38,877 bases of DNA from the NCBI GenBank assembly GCA_945878715.1, contig CAMCTX010000009.1, positions 1 through 38,877 on the forward strand, given 5' to 3'. Source of the stretch: Legionella genomosp. 1. GTDB taxonomy: Bacteria; Pseudomonadota; Gammaproteobacteria; UBA6186; Azoamicaceae. The notes beneath the pieces were generated by a model. It was not told the origin of the DNA. It saw nothing but the letters and a program-made list of their open reading frames with translations, and ran no database searches. A program made the position numbers and the translations under genes. Position 1 is the stretch's first letter; the number at the start of each line of letters is the position of its first letter. Shown piece after piece: positions 1 to 9,109 of the stretch.

Positions 1-758
1 AAAGAAAATTTTTCGCACGCTATAATGGAGCAACCGAAATCTGTTAATTTAACCAAACCATGGTTATCAACTAAAATATTGGATGGCTTTAAATCCACAT
101 ATATTATGTTATTACTATGTAATGCATAAAGACCCTCGCAGATTCTTAACGAGACATAGATCCTGTCAAAATTCGTCAGGCTTTTTATTATTTCCAGGGA
201 TAAAAATCCTTTTTGAGCATATTCTAAAACAATCCAAAAATGGTTCGTTTTATAAGATTCCTCATTACCATCATCTTGAATACAATCATAACAATAGCCA
301 TAGCAAGCTATAAGACTTGAATCTACAGCATAATAGGGATCGATAAGTTTTTTTGAATCGGGCGTTACACGACAAATAAAATGATCTAATATTTCAACCT
401 CATTCAAAAAATGGCTGATTGATAATTCTGGAGACAAGCCTTGAAAAAAGATTTTTTTAACAACCACTTCAACTGAAATAGGTATAACGACTGGATTAAG
501 ATATTTTTCTTCTACTACTTCGTGATTATTTTCGTGATATCCACGCTCTTCTAATGCTATTGGTATCTCTAAGTAATATCGGTGTACACTACCAGAAGCA
601 CCAGAACTTAAACAACCGTCTTCTTCAGATTCTCCAACCGGCTTTAAATCTGAGCGCGATAATCGAGGGAGTTTAAATTTTGAAACATAATTCGCAATAA
701 ATGCATCAAGGTTGTTTTCTATATCACTGGGAAAAAGATTTGGAGCGCTTCTGAACAT
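1..758 (-). CDS. Eukaryotic-like protein kinase, N-terminal part (runs off the window)
   Basis: My own translation of the minus strand gives 252 codons from ATG 758 to the window edge without a stop. Kinase landmarks appear in order: a glycine-rich loop SSGASGSV (residues 51-58), a candidate ATP-binding lysine in VEVVVKK (96-102), a helix-C glutamate in FLNEVEIL, a hinge WIVLEYA (175-181), a catalytic loop YVDLKPSNIL (D222, K224, N227) and DFG at 240-242. The 18-residue step from D222 to D240 is that of typical eukaryotic kinases. Tyr replaces His of the HRD motif. AAGGAG lies about 10 nt before the ATG. It follows obg on the same strand after 53 nt with no terminator seen. The gene is AT-rich. 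The rest of the C-lobe and any further domains lie outside. By analogy with intracellular bacteria it may be a host-directed effector, but a bacterial signalling kinase is possible. The kinase fold is secure; the role is inferred. Confidence 0.88.
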   Translation of the reverse strand, partial: MFRSAPNLFPSDIENNLDAFIANYVSKFKLPRLSRSDLKPVGESEEDGCLSSGASGSVHRYYLEIPIALEERGYHENNHEVVEEKYLNPVVIPISVEVVVKKIFFQGLSPELSISHFLNEVEILDHFICRVTPDSKKLIDPYYAVDSSLIACYGYCYDCIQDDGNEESYKTNHFWIVLEYAQKGFLSLEIIKSLTNFDRIYVSLRICEGLYALHSNNIIYVDLKPSNILVDNHGLVKLTDFGCSIIACEKFS

Positions 759-811
759 CGCTTCGATCTCCTTATCGCTTCGCTAGCACCTATATCCTTT
801 CATTCAGACAA

Positions 812-1933
812 TCAATCCTCGATATCGAAGTCATCCTCTTCTAGATCATCGGCATCAACATCAGCCTGATCATCATCCATCATGCCCTGTTCTTGTGCTT
901 GCTCCACAGGCATAGCATAGGGTTTAGGCAATTCCTCTAACCTTGACATCAAGGCATAACAAAGCGCTTCGGTACCCACGCGCTGTAACCCTGAAATAGA
1001 AAACACAGGCCCTTTCCAATCGACCGCCGATACAATTTCTTGTACCTTGGCCTCTCTCTCTTCTTCAGGCAACATATCTAGCTTATTCAAGACCAACCAC
1101 TGCTCTTGTTCGGCCAAATCTGGACTATAAGCTTTGAGTTCTTCGAGGATAATATGAATGCCTTCAATCGGATCGCGCAGATCCATAGGTGCAACATCCA
1201 CCAAATGTAACAATAAACGCGTTCTAGATAAATGCTTTAAAAAACGCAGGCCCAAACCCGTGCCAACGGATGCCCCTTCAATAATACCCGGAATATCGGC
1301 CATCACAAAACTACGGCCAGCGTCCACACGCACCACACCCAAATTAGGATACAAGGTGGTAAAGGGGTAATCGGCCACTTTGGGCGTTGCGGCCGAAACC
1401 GCGCGAATAAGCGTCGATTTACCAGCATTGGGAAAACCCAATAAACCGACATCGGCTAATAATTTGAGCTCTAAACGCAAGCGTCTTTCATCGCCTAAAC
1501 GACCCTTGGTAATTTTACGGGGTGATTGATTACGACTGCTTTTAAAGCGCTTGTTCCCAAAACCATGAAAGCCGCCTTTGGCAACCAGTAACCGTTGTCC
1601 AGCCACCAAGAAATCGCTAAGCTGCTCGTTTGTCTCGCTATCCCATACCACTGTGCCAAGGGGTATTTGGAGGATTAGATCTTCACCGGCTCTGCCCGTA
1701 CATTCAGACCCCATACCACTGCGGCCCCCGGGTGCTCTAAAGTGTTGGTGAAAACGATAATCAACCAGGGTATTTAGATCGGGATTGGCTTCTAGGTAAA
1801 TGGAACCACCATCGCCACCATCACCACCATTAGGACCACCAAACTGGACAAATTTCTCGCGCCTAAAACTTAAACAGCCGTCGCCGCCCTTGCCAGCTTG
1901 TACGGTAATAGTCGCTTCATCAACAAATTTCAT
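812..1933 (-). CDS. obg: Obg/CgtA GTPase
   Basis: A 373-residue essential GTPase that associates with the 50S subunit and acts in its late assembly. The glycine-rich Obg fold fills the N-terminus (residues 1-158, with GKGGDGC and [12 protein letters not shown]). The G domain follows with P-loop GFPNAGKST (166-174), switch I FTT (191-193), DIPG (213-216) and NKLD (about 283). The C-terminus ends in a very acidic tail rich in Asp and Glu, as in proteobacterial members. The start MKFVDEA is the family start. It lies downstream of rplU and rpmA in the usual order, so assembly of the large subunit is linked to two of its proteins. Confidence 0.97.
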   Translation of the reverse strand: MKFVDEATITVQAGKGGDGCLSFRREKFVQFGGPNGGDGGDGGSIYLEANPDLNTLVDYRFHQHFRAPGGRSGMGSECTGRAGEDLILQIPLGTVVWDSETNEQLSDFLVAGQRLLVAKGGFHGFGNKRFKSSRNQSPRKITKGRLGDERRLRLELKLLADVGLLGFPNAGKSTLIRAVSAATPKVADYPFTTLYPNLGVVRVDAGRSFVMADIPGIIEGASVGTGLGLRFLKHLSRTRLLLHLVDVAPMDLRDPIEGIHIILEELKAYSPDLAEQEQWLVLNKLDMLPEEEREAKVQEIVSAVDWKGPVFSISGLQRVGTEALCYALMSRLEELPKPYAMPVEQAQEQGMMDDDQADVDADDLEEDDFDIED

Positions 1934-2006
1934 GGATAGTCGCCAGGCAGAACGCCGTTATGAAGAATGAACGAGCCCGGTGATACATCAGACTGTACAA
2001 CGATAA

Positions 2007-2276
2007 TCAGGCTTGTGCAGCCTGTGGAATAATATTGACGTAAGAACGATTTTTGGGTCCTTTCACACAGAAATGAACAAAGCCTGCCACCTTTGCAAAA
2101 AGCGTATGATCTTTACCCATACCGACGTGCATACCAGGATGTACCTTCGTACCACGTTGTCGAATAATGATATTGCCCGGTATAACGGATTCCCCACCAA
2201 AACGTTTAACGCCTAGACGCTTTGATTCAGAATCACGACCGTTTCGTGTACTACCACCCGCTTTCTTAGATGCCAT
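2007..2276 (-). CDS. rpmA: 50S ribosomal protein L27
   Basis: An 89-residue protein of the 50S subunit whose N-terminal tail reaches the peptidyl-transferase centre. The start [16 protein letters not shown] and the core [19 protein letters not shown] are nearly invariant in L27. The normal Gly-rich tail is directly at the start codon, so there is no cleaved extension of the firmicute type. It lies 21 nt after rplU and 73 nt before obg on the same strand, the classic rplU-rpmA-obg arrangement. Confidence 0.97.
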   Translation of the reverse strand: MASKKAGGSTRNGRDSESKRLGVKRFGGESVIPGNIIIRQRGTKVHPGMHVGMGKDHTLFAKVAGFVHFCVKGPKNRSYVNIIPQAAQA

Positions 2277-2297
2277 CTCTAACCCCTTCGCCTAGAC

Positions 2298-2612
2298 TTA
2301 GGCTACCTGTATTTCAGTAATTTTGAGTTCTGTATACCACTGTCGATGCCCCATACGTTTCATATGATGCTTACGACGTTTCATTTTGATAATCCTGATT
2401 TTCTCTAAACGATCCTGTGTGACCACTTCGGCCTTCACCACCACGCCTGCCACATAAGGGGCACCAATACGAATGGTTTCACCATCAGATACCATCAGTA
2501 CCTGATCGAATGTCACAGAGTCCCCAAGTTCTAAAACTAGCTTTTCTACCTTAAGTAACTCGCCAGCCCGAACCCGGTGCTGCTTACCACCACTTACGAT
2601 GACCGCATGCAT
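2298..2612 (-). CDS. rplU: 50S ribosomal protein L21
   Basis: A 104-residue 23S rRNA-binding protein of the large subunit. It begins [14 protein letters not shown], matching the L21 N-terminus, and the C-terminal half carries the basic stretch [16 protein letters not shown]. The open frame extends further upstream to 2741, but that extension has no L21 similarity. A GGAG lies 7 nt before ATG 2615 and 10 nt before ATG 2612, so either could be used; 2612 fits the family length better. It is first in the rplU-rpmA-obg transcript and divergent from ispB. Confidence 0.95.
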   Translation of the reverse strand: MHAVIVSGGKQHRVRAGELLKVEKLVLELGDSVTFDQVLMVSDGETIRIGAPYVAGVVVKAEVVTQDRLEKIRIIKMKRRKHHMKRMGHRQWYTELKITEIQVA

Positions 2613-2739
2613 CATGAGAACACTCCAAACCATTGAAAGAAGAATGGGGCATGGTACGTGAAAAAGGCCGTGTACGCAAGCTGTTGATAGATACCATCCT
2701 AAGGCAGTATATTCACGCTTGATCGAACGAGAGCAGACC

Positions 2740-3714
2740 ATGACATTTAAAGCTATTCAAGATCCCGTGCGGGATGATTTTCAGGCCATGAAAGTGCTAA
2801 TCACTCGGGCTTTCAACTCCAGATCACCGCTGATCGAGACTATAGGGCAGCACATCCTCAATAATAGTGGTAAGTGCCTAAGACCGCTGCTGCTATTGTT
2901 AAGCAGCCAAGCCTGCGGCTATACGGGCGATCGTCATATTAAAGCTGCAGCCCTGATTGAACTCCTTCACACCGCCACATTGTTACACGATGATGTGGTT
3001 GATGATGCTGAGGTACGACGCGGCCAAAAAACAGCCAACGCCCTGTGGGGTAATGAAGCCGCTATCTTAGTGGGTGATTTTCTCTATGCCAAAGCCTTTC
3101 AATTATTATTAGATGTTGGGCACTCTGCAATCATGGCCCTATTGGTCAATACGACCCAACAAATGGCCGAAGGTGAGGCGCTACAACTCTTAGGACGTCG
3201 TCAACTCCAAACCCAAAAAGCGGATTATCTTGAAATTGTACAAGCCAAAACCGCAAAACTCTTTGAAGCCTGTGCCCATATGGGCGCCCTCTTAAGCCAT
3301 GCCCCCCCCGCCATTGAACAAGCCATGCGTGACTATGGCTTGCATCTGGGTACAGCCTTTCAGCTGATGGACGATGTCATGGATTATGAAGCCGATCCTG
3401 CACAAACAGGGAAGGATCTGGGTAATGATTTCATGGAAGGTAAAATGACACTGCCCCTTATCTATGCACTCCAACGGGGGAGCCCGGAACAAGTAGCAAC
3501 ACTCACACAGGCTATCCAGCAACAGCCTTTTCAGCCCCAAACCTTTGGCGTGGTCTTGGCCATTTTACAAGCAACCGGCGGATTGAAGGATAGCAAGGCA
3601 CTGGCGATTGCTGAACTCGATAAGGCCAAGCAAGCGCTATGCGCGGTGCCTGAGTCATCATACAAAGAGGCCCTGATGCTGCTCGCCGACTTTGTGCAGG
3701 ATCGTGGGCATTGA
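2740..3714 (+). CDS. ispB: Octaprenyl diphosphate synthase
   Basis: A 324-residue trans-prenyltransferase that elongates farnesyl diphosphate with isopentenyl diphosphate to make the ubiquinone side chain. Both aspartate-rich motifs are present: [15 protein letters not shown] (first) and [12 protein letters not shown] (second), with [11 protein letters not shown] near the N-terminus as the substrate-binding GK/RP segment. The open frame starts at a TTG at 2719, but ATG 2740 gives the usual length of about 323 residues. The product length (C40) is inferred from gammaproteobacterial homologs. It is divergent from rplU, its usual neighbour, and followed by tRNA-Pro. With coq7 at 6677 it indicates an intact need for ubiquinone. 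Confidence 0.93.
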   Translation: MTFKAIQDPVRDDFQAMKVLITRAFNSRSPLIETIGQHILNNSGKCLRPLLLLLSSQACGYTGDRHIKAAALIELLHTATLLHDDVVDDAEVRRGQKTANALWGNEAAILVGDFLYAKAFQLLLDVGHSAIMALLVNTTQQMAEGEALQLLGRRQLQTQKADYLEIVQAKTAKLFEACAHMGALLSHAPPAIEQAMRDYGLHLGTAFQLMDDVMDYEADPAQTGKDLGNDFMEGKMTLPLIYALQRGSPEQVATLTQAIQQQPFQPQTFGVVLAILQATGGLKDSKALAIAELDKAKQALCAVPESSYKEALMLLADFVQDRGH

Positions 3715-3748
3715 GTTTTAAGTCTTTTTTCTTTATCGTGCTCGTAGT

Positions 3749-3825
3749 CGGGGTGTAGCTCAGCCTGGTAGAGCACTACCTTCGGGAGGTAGGGGTCGCA
3801 AGTTCAAATCCTGTCACCCCGACCA
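3749..3825 (+). tRNA. tRNA-Pro (anticodon CGG)
   Basis: A full cloverleaf of 77 nt. The acceptor stem is CGGGGTG paired with CACCCCG (3815-3821), followed by discriminator A and an encoded CCA. The anticodon stem CTACC/GGTAG encloses loop TTCGGGA, so the anticodon is CGG, reading CCG proline codons. The T-loop GTTCAAAT is standard. It lies 34 nt after ispB on the same strand. Confidence 0.96.
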
Positions 3826-3864
3826 ACGTTTGTGTTTGGCTAGAAACCCACAGCTAAATGTTTC

Positions 3865-4686
3865 TTAAAACACGTGGGTCCAACCCACACTCATCACCTT
3901 TGCGCTATTGCTAGCATCCATCATAAAATCACTGTTGGCTCTAAATTGTAGATTGGCGCCAAGTTGCATGTAGCGATAACTAAGATCTACAAAATTATCC
4001 CCAAAAATGCGCATCTTCACACCTGCACCCACTGCCATGGCGGGTTTAATAGGACTGTTGCTTTTAGAAGCCCCCGCAGAAGGCGCTGGTGTTAAGGTTG
4101 CCTTAATCGTGTACTTGGAAAGGCCTACACCACCACTCAGATAAGGTATAAAGGGCGTCTGATTGGTAAAATCATAATAGGCATTCATCAAGACCGTACT
4201 ACCTTTCAAGGTGGCATCTAACTTTTGAGCTGTAATCCCTGTACCTGTAAGAACAGGGCTAGCTGTGTAGCTAAGCGTCTTGCGACTCAGATATTCAAGA
4301 TCGGCTCTAAACGCATTTGAAAACTGATAACCCAGGAGTAGACTAAAACTGCTTTGCTTGGCGGAAACACTCTTGGTACTCACAATCCCTGTTTTGTTGA
4401 CATCTGTAGATTTATTTCTAAAGGTTGTTAAAGCAAAGGGACCGCTGTTATACCGAAGACTACCGTAGAAACGTTGATCGGTACGCTTGGGCACCATGGC
4501 ATTAAGCACAGCCTGCTCTTCTAAACTGATGGTTGAGCCCCCCGCGATAGCCTTATGAAAGGCTGTAGACTGTGCATTCCCATAAGGATCGATATTTGAT
4601 TGATCGACCACAAGCGCTGTCGCCATACAGGGCACTATCGCTAATAAGCACGAAAAAAAACCTGTTTTTGTTACTCTCACTTGCAT
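3865..4686 (-). CDS. Outer-membrane beta-barrel protein (OmpA-barrel / surface-antigen type)
   Basis: A 273-residue protein with a Sec signal peptide (basic start MQVRVTKTG, hydrophobic core to about residue 24, likely cleavage after ATA). The mature part alternates polar and hydrophobic residues in beta-strand patterns (FSLLLGYQFSNAFRADLEYL, AYYDF, YLSGGVGLSKY, AVGAGVKMRI, FVDLSYRYMQLG) and ends WTHVF, with the terminal Phe used by the BAM complex. The pattern resembles the 8-stranded OmpA-like or P44/Msp2-like surface antigens of intracellular bacteria. The function is unknown: adhesin, porin or structural barrel are all possible. It is downstream of ihfB on the same strand. Confidence 0.8.
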   Translation of the reverse strand: MQVRVTKTGFFSCLLAIVPCMATALVVDQSNIDPYGNAQSTAFHKAIAGGSTISLEEQAVLNAMVPKRTDQRFYGSLRYNSGPFALTTFRNKSTDVNKTGIVSTKSVSAKQSSFSLLLGYQFSNAFRADLEYLSRKTLSYTASPVLTGTGITAQKLDATLKGSTVLMNAYYDFTNQTPFIPYLSGGVGLSKYTIKATLTPAPSAGASKSNSPIKPAMAVGAGVKMRIFGDNFVDLSYRYMQLGANLQFRANSDFMMDASNSAKVMSVGWTHVF

Positions 4687-4701
4687 AAAGACTCCCTTTT
4701 A

Positions 4702-4995
4702 TCAAGCATCGGCCAAGGACTGATCGACGCGTTCTCTCAGTTCTTTCCCTGGTTTAAAGTGTAAGACATAACTGGGTTTTTGATGCGCCACGGCACCGGT
4801 TTTAGGATTTCTAACAGAACGCGCCGCGCGCAGACGCAACACAAAACTACCAAAACCACGGACCTCCACACGCTGACCATTCAGTAGTGCTTCGATGATT
4901 TGCTCGAAGACTAGGCGTACACCGATGGCAATATCTTTCTCAAATAATTGCTTATTTTGCATCGCCAATGCTTTAATCAATTGAGAGCGTGTCAC
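4702..4995 (-). CDS. ihfB: Integration host factor beta-type DNA-binding protein
   Basis: A 97-residue DNABII protein. It aligns along its whole length with IHF-beta: MTRSQLIKALAMQ at the start, RVEVRGFGSF, RSVRNPKTGAV (the beta-arm that inserts Pro into the minor groove) and HFKPGKELRERV. IHF bends DNA as an alpha/beta heterodimer and supports recombination and transcription; no ihfA is seen here. I chose GTG 4995 because a GGAG lies 6 nt upstream and the alignment starts there; an in-frame TTG at 5007 overlaps that GGAG. It could be a plain HU, but the FKPGKELRERV end favours IHF-beta. Confidence 0.85.
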   Translation of the reverse strand: MTRSQLIKALAMQNKQLFEKDIAIGVRLVFEQIIEALLNGQRVEVRGFGSFVLRLRAARSVRNPKTGAVAHQKPSYVLHFKPGKELRERVDQSLADA

Positions 4996-5140
4996 AGTGA
5001 TCTCCAATCAGGGTTGATTCATCCTACAATACACCTCACCCTATGTATAGGGAGGGAATGTTTTAAATAGCTTGTTGTCTTACAAAATAAATTTCTACTT
5101 TGGATTGGACATTTAGGGATTCCTATCCTAGATTTAGTAT

Positions 5141-5170
5141 TTGAACTTTTAGGGAAACTACGTGTAGTAT
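5141..5170 (+). promoter_or_regulatory. Candidate promoter of rpoS
   Basis: TTGAAC (5141-5146) and TAGTAT (5165-5170) are separated by 18 nt, 48 nt before the rpoS start codon. This is a sigma-70-like arrangement in the AT-rich ihfB-rpoS interval. It is a pattern match only. Confidence 0.35.
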
Positions 5171-5218
5171 GAATTTTCCACTTATCACTCGTTAAGCTTT
5201 ATCAACGGGAGAAATTTT

Positions 5219-6247
5219 ATGCCAAAGGACTGGGGACAATCGGTTGAAAACATGGAGCCCGTAGAGAGCATCCTGTTAGAAGAATTGGAAGAAAGCCCGG
5301 TTTTAGAAGCAGAAGCTCTAGAGGAAGTGGAGCTAGAAGCAGAAGTCCTGGTTGCAGAACTCAATTGGGATGCAGAACCAGAAGAACAACCCGTTGCACG
5401 ACAGTCCCGAAAACAAGAAAGCGACCCAACCCAATTATACCTGATTGAAATTGGTGCCTCTCCCCTACTAAGTGCTGAAGAAGAAGTTTTTTATGCACGC
5501 CGTGCCCGCCAAGGCGATGAGGATGCCCGTAACCATATGGTCAAATGCAATCTGCGCTTGGTAGTGAAGATTGCACGTCGTTATCTGAATCGTGGCCTGG
5601 CACTCTTGGATCTGGTCGAGGAAGGCAACCTAGGCCTTATTAGAGCTGTAGAGAAATTCGATCCCGAACGCGGCTTTCGTTTTTCGACCTATGCGACCTG
5701 GTGGATCCGACAGAATATTGAACGGGCCATTATGAACCAAACGCGTACGATTAGACTGCCCATCCATATCATCAAAGAGCTGAATGTCTATCTGCGTAAA
5801 GCGCGTGAGCTTACCCAAGATCTGGATCATGAACCCACCTATGAAGACATTGCAAAGGCTCTAGATAAAGAACCTGCTGCTGTAAACCGTGTTCTTCGAC
5901 TGAATGAGCGCACCTTATCGGTGGATACCCCCATGGGAGACGATACCGATAAGCCTTTACTCGAAGCGCTGGCCGACCATCAAAATGAAGGTCCTGCCGA
6001 AATCTTAGAAGAAAAGAATATGCGTAATCGGCTGGAAGAATGCTTAGGTCTCTTGAATGAGAAACAGCGTTCTATCTTGCTGCGGCGTTTTGGTTTACGA
6101 GGCTTTGAGGAATCCACCTTAGAAGAAGTCGGTATGGAAGTGGGTCTTACCCGAGAACGGGTACGACAAATCCAAGTAGAAGCGCTGAAATTATTACGCT
6201 CCATTATGGAAGAACGTGGTATAGAAGCTAAGACTGTTTTTTATTGA
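5219..6247 (+). CDS. rpoS: RNA polymerase sigma factor RpoS
   Basis: A 342-residue sigma-70 family factor that reprograms RNA polymerase for stationary phase or stress. Region 1.2 ([21 protein letters not shown]), region 2 ([22 protein letters not shown], then [19 protein letters not shown]), region 3 ([20 protein letters not shown]) and the region 4.2 helix-turn-helix ([20 protein letters not shown]) are all intact and closer to RpoS than to RpoD. The first 65 residues are unusually acidic, with many Glu repeats. A GGGAGA lies 7 nt before ATG 5219. In Legionella-like bacteria RpoS controls the switch between growth phases; the same role here is inferred. Confidence 0.93.
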   Translation: MPKDWGQSVENMEPVESILLEELEESPVLEAEALEEVELEAEVLVAELNWDAEPEEQPVARQSRKQESDPTQLYLIEIGASPLLSAEEEVFYARRARQGDEDARNHMVKCNLRLVVKIARRYLNRGLALLDLVEEGNLGLIRAVEKFDPERGFRFSTYATWWIRQNIERAIMNQTRTIRLPIHIIKELNVYLRKARELTQDLDHEPTYEDIAKALDKEPAAVNRVLRLNERTLSVDTPMGDDTDKPLLEALADHQNEGPAEILEEKNMRNRLEECLGLLNEKQRSILLRRFGLRGFEESTLEEVGMEVGLTRERVRQIQVEALKLLRSIMEERGIEAKTVFY

Positions 6248-6274
6248 AGCTGAGAAACCAAAGGAGATCGCTTG

Positions 6275-6523
6275 ATGTCGCATACATTATTAGAAAGTCT
6301 AGAATCGAAGATTGACGCTATGCTTGAAAACATAGAGCTTTTAAAATTACAGGTTGAAGAACTTGAACAGTACAATGCACAATTACAACAGGAAAATAGC
6401 ACACTCAAAGGTCATCAATCACAGTGGACACAGGGTTTGCAGACCTTAATCCACAAACTCGATACCGTACAGGCTGAACCACTGCTTAAAACTACGCGTG
6501 TGCCTGAACACGAAGTTTTTTAA
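6275..6523 (+). CDS. Small coiled-coil protein, ZapB-like
   Basis: An 82-residue protein, almost entirely a heptad coiled coil (about residues 8-45: LESLESKIDAMLENIELLKL and onward, rich in Leu, Glu and Gln). Size and pattern resemble the small ZapB-like division-associated family of gammaproteobacteria, but no diagnostic motif allows a firm name. ATG 6275 is preceded by AAGGAG with 8 nt spacing; the in-frame TTG at 6272 is less suitable. It starts 27 nt after rpoS and may be cotranscribed with it. Confidence 0.65.
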   Translation: MSHTLLESLESKIDAMLENIELLKLQVEELEQYNAQLQQENSTLKGHQSQWTQGLQTLIHKLDTVQAEPLLKTTRVPEHEVF

Positions 6524-6547
6524 GGACCGACGGTCTTTCCCCACACG

Positions 6548-6648
6548 ATAAGTTTTTCCGAGTGCACACTCGGGGGCATACATCCCTGTATTCGACGATT
6601 AACCATCCCTGGAATCGACGCCCCTCTTGCACACTCGGAAAAACTTAT
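6548..6648. mobile_element. MITE-like element with 17-bp terminal inverted repeats
   Basis: ATAAGTTTTTCCGAGTG (6548-6564) is repeated exactly in inverted orientation at 6632-6648, giving a 101-bp non-coding unit. The left end extends into a second palindrome, CCGAGTGCACACTCGG. The interior contains a 21-bp core (6606-6626, starting TCCCTGGAATCG) found identically at 9553-9573 upstream of groES. No transposase is encoded. No clear target-site duplication is visible at the edges. It lies between the small coiled-coil gene and coq7, both plus strand; a hairpin with a regulatory or terminator role is the alternative. Confidence 0.6.
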
Positions 6649-6676
6649 TTCACAATGTACTGAGGTGCTATAAGTT

Positions 6677-7261
6677 ATGCGTGACCACAGTGGTTTTTTT
6701 GATCGCTTATTGATTCCTTTTGATACAAGCTTAAAAAGCTTTTTTTCTGAACCCAGCGATGCAAAAAAAGCAGCGACCCTCATGCGCGTTAATCATACGG
6801 GTGAAGTTTGTGCACAAGCCCTCTACCGTGGACAAGCATTGGTTGCAAACAATCAGCCTTTGATCGAACACTTAAACCAAGCCGCCGATGAAGAACAAGT
6901 TCATTTGCAATGGTGTGGCGATCGCCTTCAAGAACTGGATAGTAAACCCAGTCTTTTAAATCCCTGTTTTGCAGCGGGATCTTTTGGCATAGGCATGATA
7001 GCGGGGCTTTGTGGTGAAGCACTCAGTTTAGGTTTTGTGGCCGAAACGGAGAAACAAGTAGGTCTTCATTTAGAAAAACACTTACAAGAAATGCCTAAAA
7101 GCGATGAGAGAAGCCGTGCCATCTTGCAACAAATGCAAAAGGATGAACAAAGACATGCAACCCAAGCCATTGCACACGGTGCAAAACCATTGCCGCAGAT
7201 AGTGTGTGTGCTTATGAAAGGTTTATCGAAAGTGATGACAACGCTAACGCGTTATATTTAA
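6677..7261 (+). CDS. coq7: Coq7-type 2-polyprenyl-3-methyl-6-methoxy-1,4-benzoquinol monooxygenase
   Basis: A 194-residue ferritin-like di-iron enzyme that carries out the ring C6 hydroxylation late in ubiquinone synthesis. Iron-ligand motifs are visible: NHTGEVCAQ, ADEEQVHLQW (an ExxH), CGEALSLGFVAETEKQVGLH and KDEQRHATQA (second ExxH). The length fits the short bacterial members. Many enterobacteria use UbiF instead, while Legionella and Coxiella relatives use Coq7, so the type agrees with the suggested affiliation. With ispB this marks aerobic respiration. Confidence 0.93.
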   Translation: MRDHSGFFDRLLIPFDTSLKSFFSEPSDAKKAATLMRVNHTGEVCAQALYRGQALVANNQPLIEHLNQAADEEQVHLQWCGDRLQELDSKPSLLNPCFAAGSFGIGMIAGLCGEALSLGFVAETEKQVGLHLEKHLQEMPKSDERSRAILQQMQKDEQRHATQAIAHGAKPLPQIVCVLMKGLSKVMTTLTRYI

Positions 7262-7263
7262 GG

Positions 7264-7408
7264 AACCCTCATCCGGCCCTGCGGGCCACCTTCTCCCGCG
7301 AAGCGGGAGAAGGTATACCGTTTGTCCTGGTTTATTGCAATGATCCTTCTCCCGCTTCGCGGGAGAGGGAAAAGCACACTAAAGCGCAGCTTTGGTGGCT
7401 AGGGTGAG
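7264..7408. repeat. Palindromic repeat cluster between convergent coq7 and groEL
   Basis: Three hairpins occur in a row: GGCCC-TGC-GGGCC (7275-7287), CCTTCTCCCGC-GAA-GCGGGAGAAGG (7289-7313) and CTCCCGC-TTC-GCGGGAG (7349-7365). The outer ends are also inverted (CCCTCATCC at the left, GGGTGAGGG at the right). This is the REP-like class of intergenic palindromes; related CTCCCGC/GCGGGAG stems occur in the arms around 23085 and 24094. Between two convergent genes it could act as a bidirectional terminator. Confidence 0.75.
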
Positions 7409-7410
7409 GG

Positions 7411-9075
7411 TCACATCATGTCGCCCATTCCACCCATGCCTCCCATTCCGCCCATACCACCCATGCCGCCGCCACCGGCTGCACCACCGTCTTTATCAGA
7501 CTTAGGCGCATCGGAGATGGTGCATTCTGTGGTAATAAGCAAGCCTGCTACAGAAGAGGCTTGTTGTAAGGCTGTACGGGTTACTTTGGTGGGATCCAAA
7601 ATACCCATTTTAACCATATCGCCATATTCGGAGGTTGCAGCATTGTAACCGAAGTTACCCGTTCCCTCTTTCACACGTTGCAGCACCACTGCAGGCTCTG
7701 CACCCGCATTCAATACGATTTGACGTAAAGGTGCTTCTAAGGCTCTAAGGATAATGGCAACACCGTGATTTTGATCGTCGTTATCACCCTTCAATCCCTG
7801 TACCAAAGGAATGACACGCACCAAGGCCACACCGCCACCAGGTACCACACCTTCTTCAACCGCTGCACGCGTGGCATGCAAAGCATCTTCAACACGTGCT
7901 TTCTTCTCTTTCATTTCGGCTTCGGATCCGGCACCTACTTTGATAACGGCCACACCACCCGAGAGCTTTGCAATACGCTCTTGGATTTTTTCGCGATCGT
8001 AATCGGAGGTTGCGTCTGTTGATTGTTGTCGTAGTTGCAGCACACGTTTTTCAATCGTCGCATGATCACCCTTACCATCAATAATGGTGGTGTTTTCTTT
8101 GGTAACCAATACACGTTTGGCAGTACCCAGCACGTCAACCGTGGCACCCTCAAGCGTGAGGCCAATTTCTTCCGAAATCACAGTCGCTTTAACCAGTGTT
8201 GCAATATCTTCCAACATGGCTTTACGACGATCGCCCAAACCAGGAGCCTTGACAGCACATACTTTCACGATGCCGCGCATATTGTTAATAACCAAGGTTG
8301 CTAAGGCTTCGCCTTCAACATCTTCAGCAATAATAAATAGTGCCCGACCTGCTTTAGCCACCGCTTCCAAAATAGGCAACATCTCACGAATGTTCGCAAT
8401 TTTCTTATCGATCACTAAGATAAAGGGATTATCCAGTTCACAGCTCATGTTTTGCTGATTATTCGCAAAATAAGGTGAGATATAACCGCGATCAAATTGC
8501 ATACCTTCCACAAAAGATAGCTCATCGCTCAGGCCATTACCGTCTTCAACCGTAATCACACCCTCTTTACCCACTTTACCCATCGCTTCAGCAATAATAT
8601 TACCGACGGATTCATCGGAATTAGCAGAAATGGTACCCACTTGGGCAATGGCTTTGCTGTCTTTGCAAGGCACCGATAATTTTTTCAATTCAGCCACAAT
8701 CGCGGCAGTGGCTTTGTCCATACCACGCTTCAGATCCATAGGATTCATGCCAGCGGCCACAGCCTTATGGCCTTCCACTACAATGGATCGGGCCAAAACA
8801 GTTGCAGTCGTTGTACCATCGCCTGCATCGTCAGAAGTCTTGGAAGCAACTTCTTGCAGCATTTTAGCGCCCATGCCTGCTACACCATCCATTTCAAATT
8901 CTTTGGCAACCGACACACCATCTTTAGTAATGGTAGGGGCACCATAAGATTTTTGAATAATCACTGTGCGACCACGGGGGCCTAAAGTGACTGCTACTGC
9001 ATCGGCCAAGCCTACAACGCCTCTTAATAAGGCATGTCGTGCTGCTTCACCATAAAGTAATTCTTTTGAAGCCAT
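7411..9075 (-). CDS. groEL: Chaperonin GroEL (60 kDa)
   Basis: A 554-residue ATP-dependent folding chaperonin that forms two seven-membered rings capped by GroES. The N-terminus has the [17 protein letters not shown] and [11 protein letters not shown] nucleotide-binding segments; [10 protein letters not shown] and the equatorial domain follow; the flexible tail is the usual GGM repeat ending GDMM. It is complete and 34 nt downstream of groES in one transcript. In intracellular symbionts GroEL is typically highly expressed; the promoter upstream of groES supports heat-shock control. Confidence 0.98.
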   Translation of the reverse strand: MASKELLYGEAARHALLRGVVGLADAVAVTLGPRGRTVIIQKSYGAPTITKDGVSVAKEFEMDGVAGMGAKMLQEVASKTSDDAGDGTTTATVLARSIVVEGHKAVAAGMNPMDLKRGMDKATAAIVAELKKLSVPCKDSKAIAQVGTISANSDESVGNIIAEAMGKVGKEGVITVEDGNGLSDELSFVEGMQFDRGYISPYFANNQQNMSCELDNPFILVIDKKIANIREMLPILEAVAKAGRALFIIAEDVEGEALATLVINNMRGIVKVCAVKAPGLGDRRKAMLEDIATLVKATVISEEIGLTLEGATVDVLGTAKRVLVTKENTTIIDGKGDHATIEKRVLQLRQQSTDATSDYDREKIQERIAKLSGGVAVIKVGAGSEAEMKEKKARVEDALHATRAAVEEGVVPGGGVALVRVIPLVQGLKGDNDDQNHGVAIILRALEAPLRQIVLNAGAEPAVVLQRVKEGTGNFGYNAATSEYGDMVKMGILDPTKVTRTALQQASSVAGLLITTECTISDAPKSDKDGGAAGGGGMGGMGGMGGMGGMGDMM

Positions 9076-9109
9076 ATTTATCTACTCCTCTGTATTCAAT
9101 AATCAGTAA

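Noticed and set aside
83-313. A 76-codon plus-strand open frame in the first 320 bases
   Set aside because: It lies antisense to the kinase gene, shows no recognisable domain and has no ribosome-binding site; the minus-strand reading has conserved kinase motifs.
7765-8947. Several plus-strand open frames of 60-124 codons across groEL
   Set aside because: They are antisense shadows of the well-conserved groEL coding sequence, with no own motifs or ribosome-binding sites.
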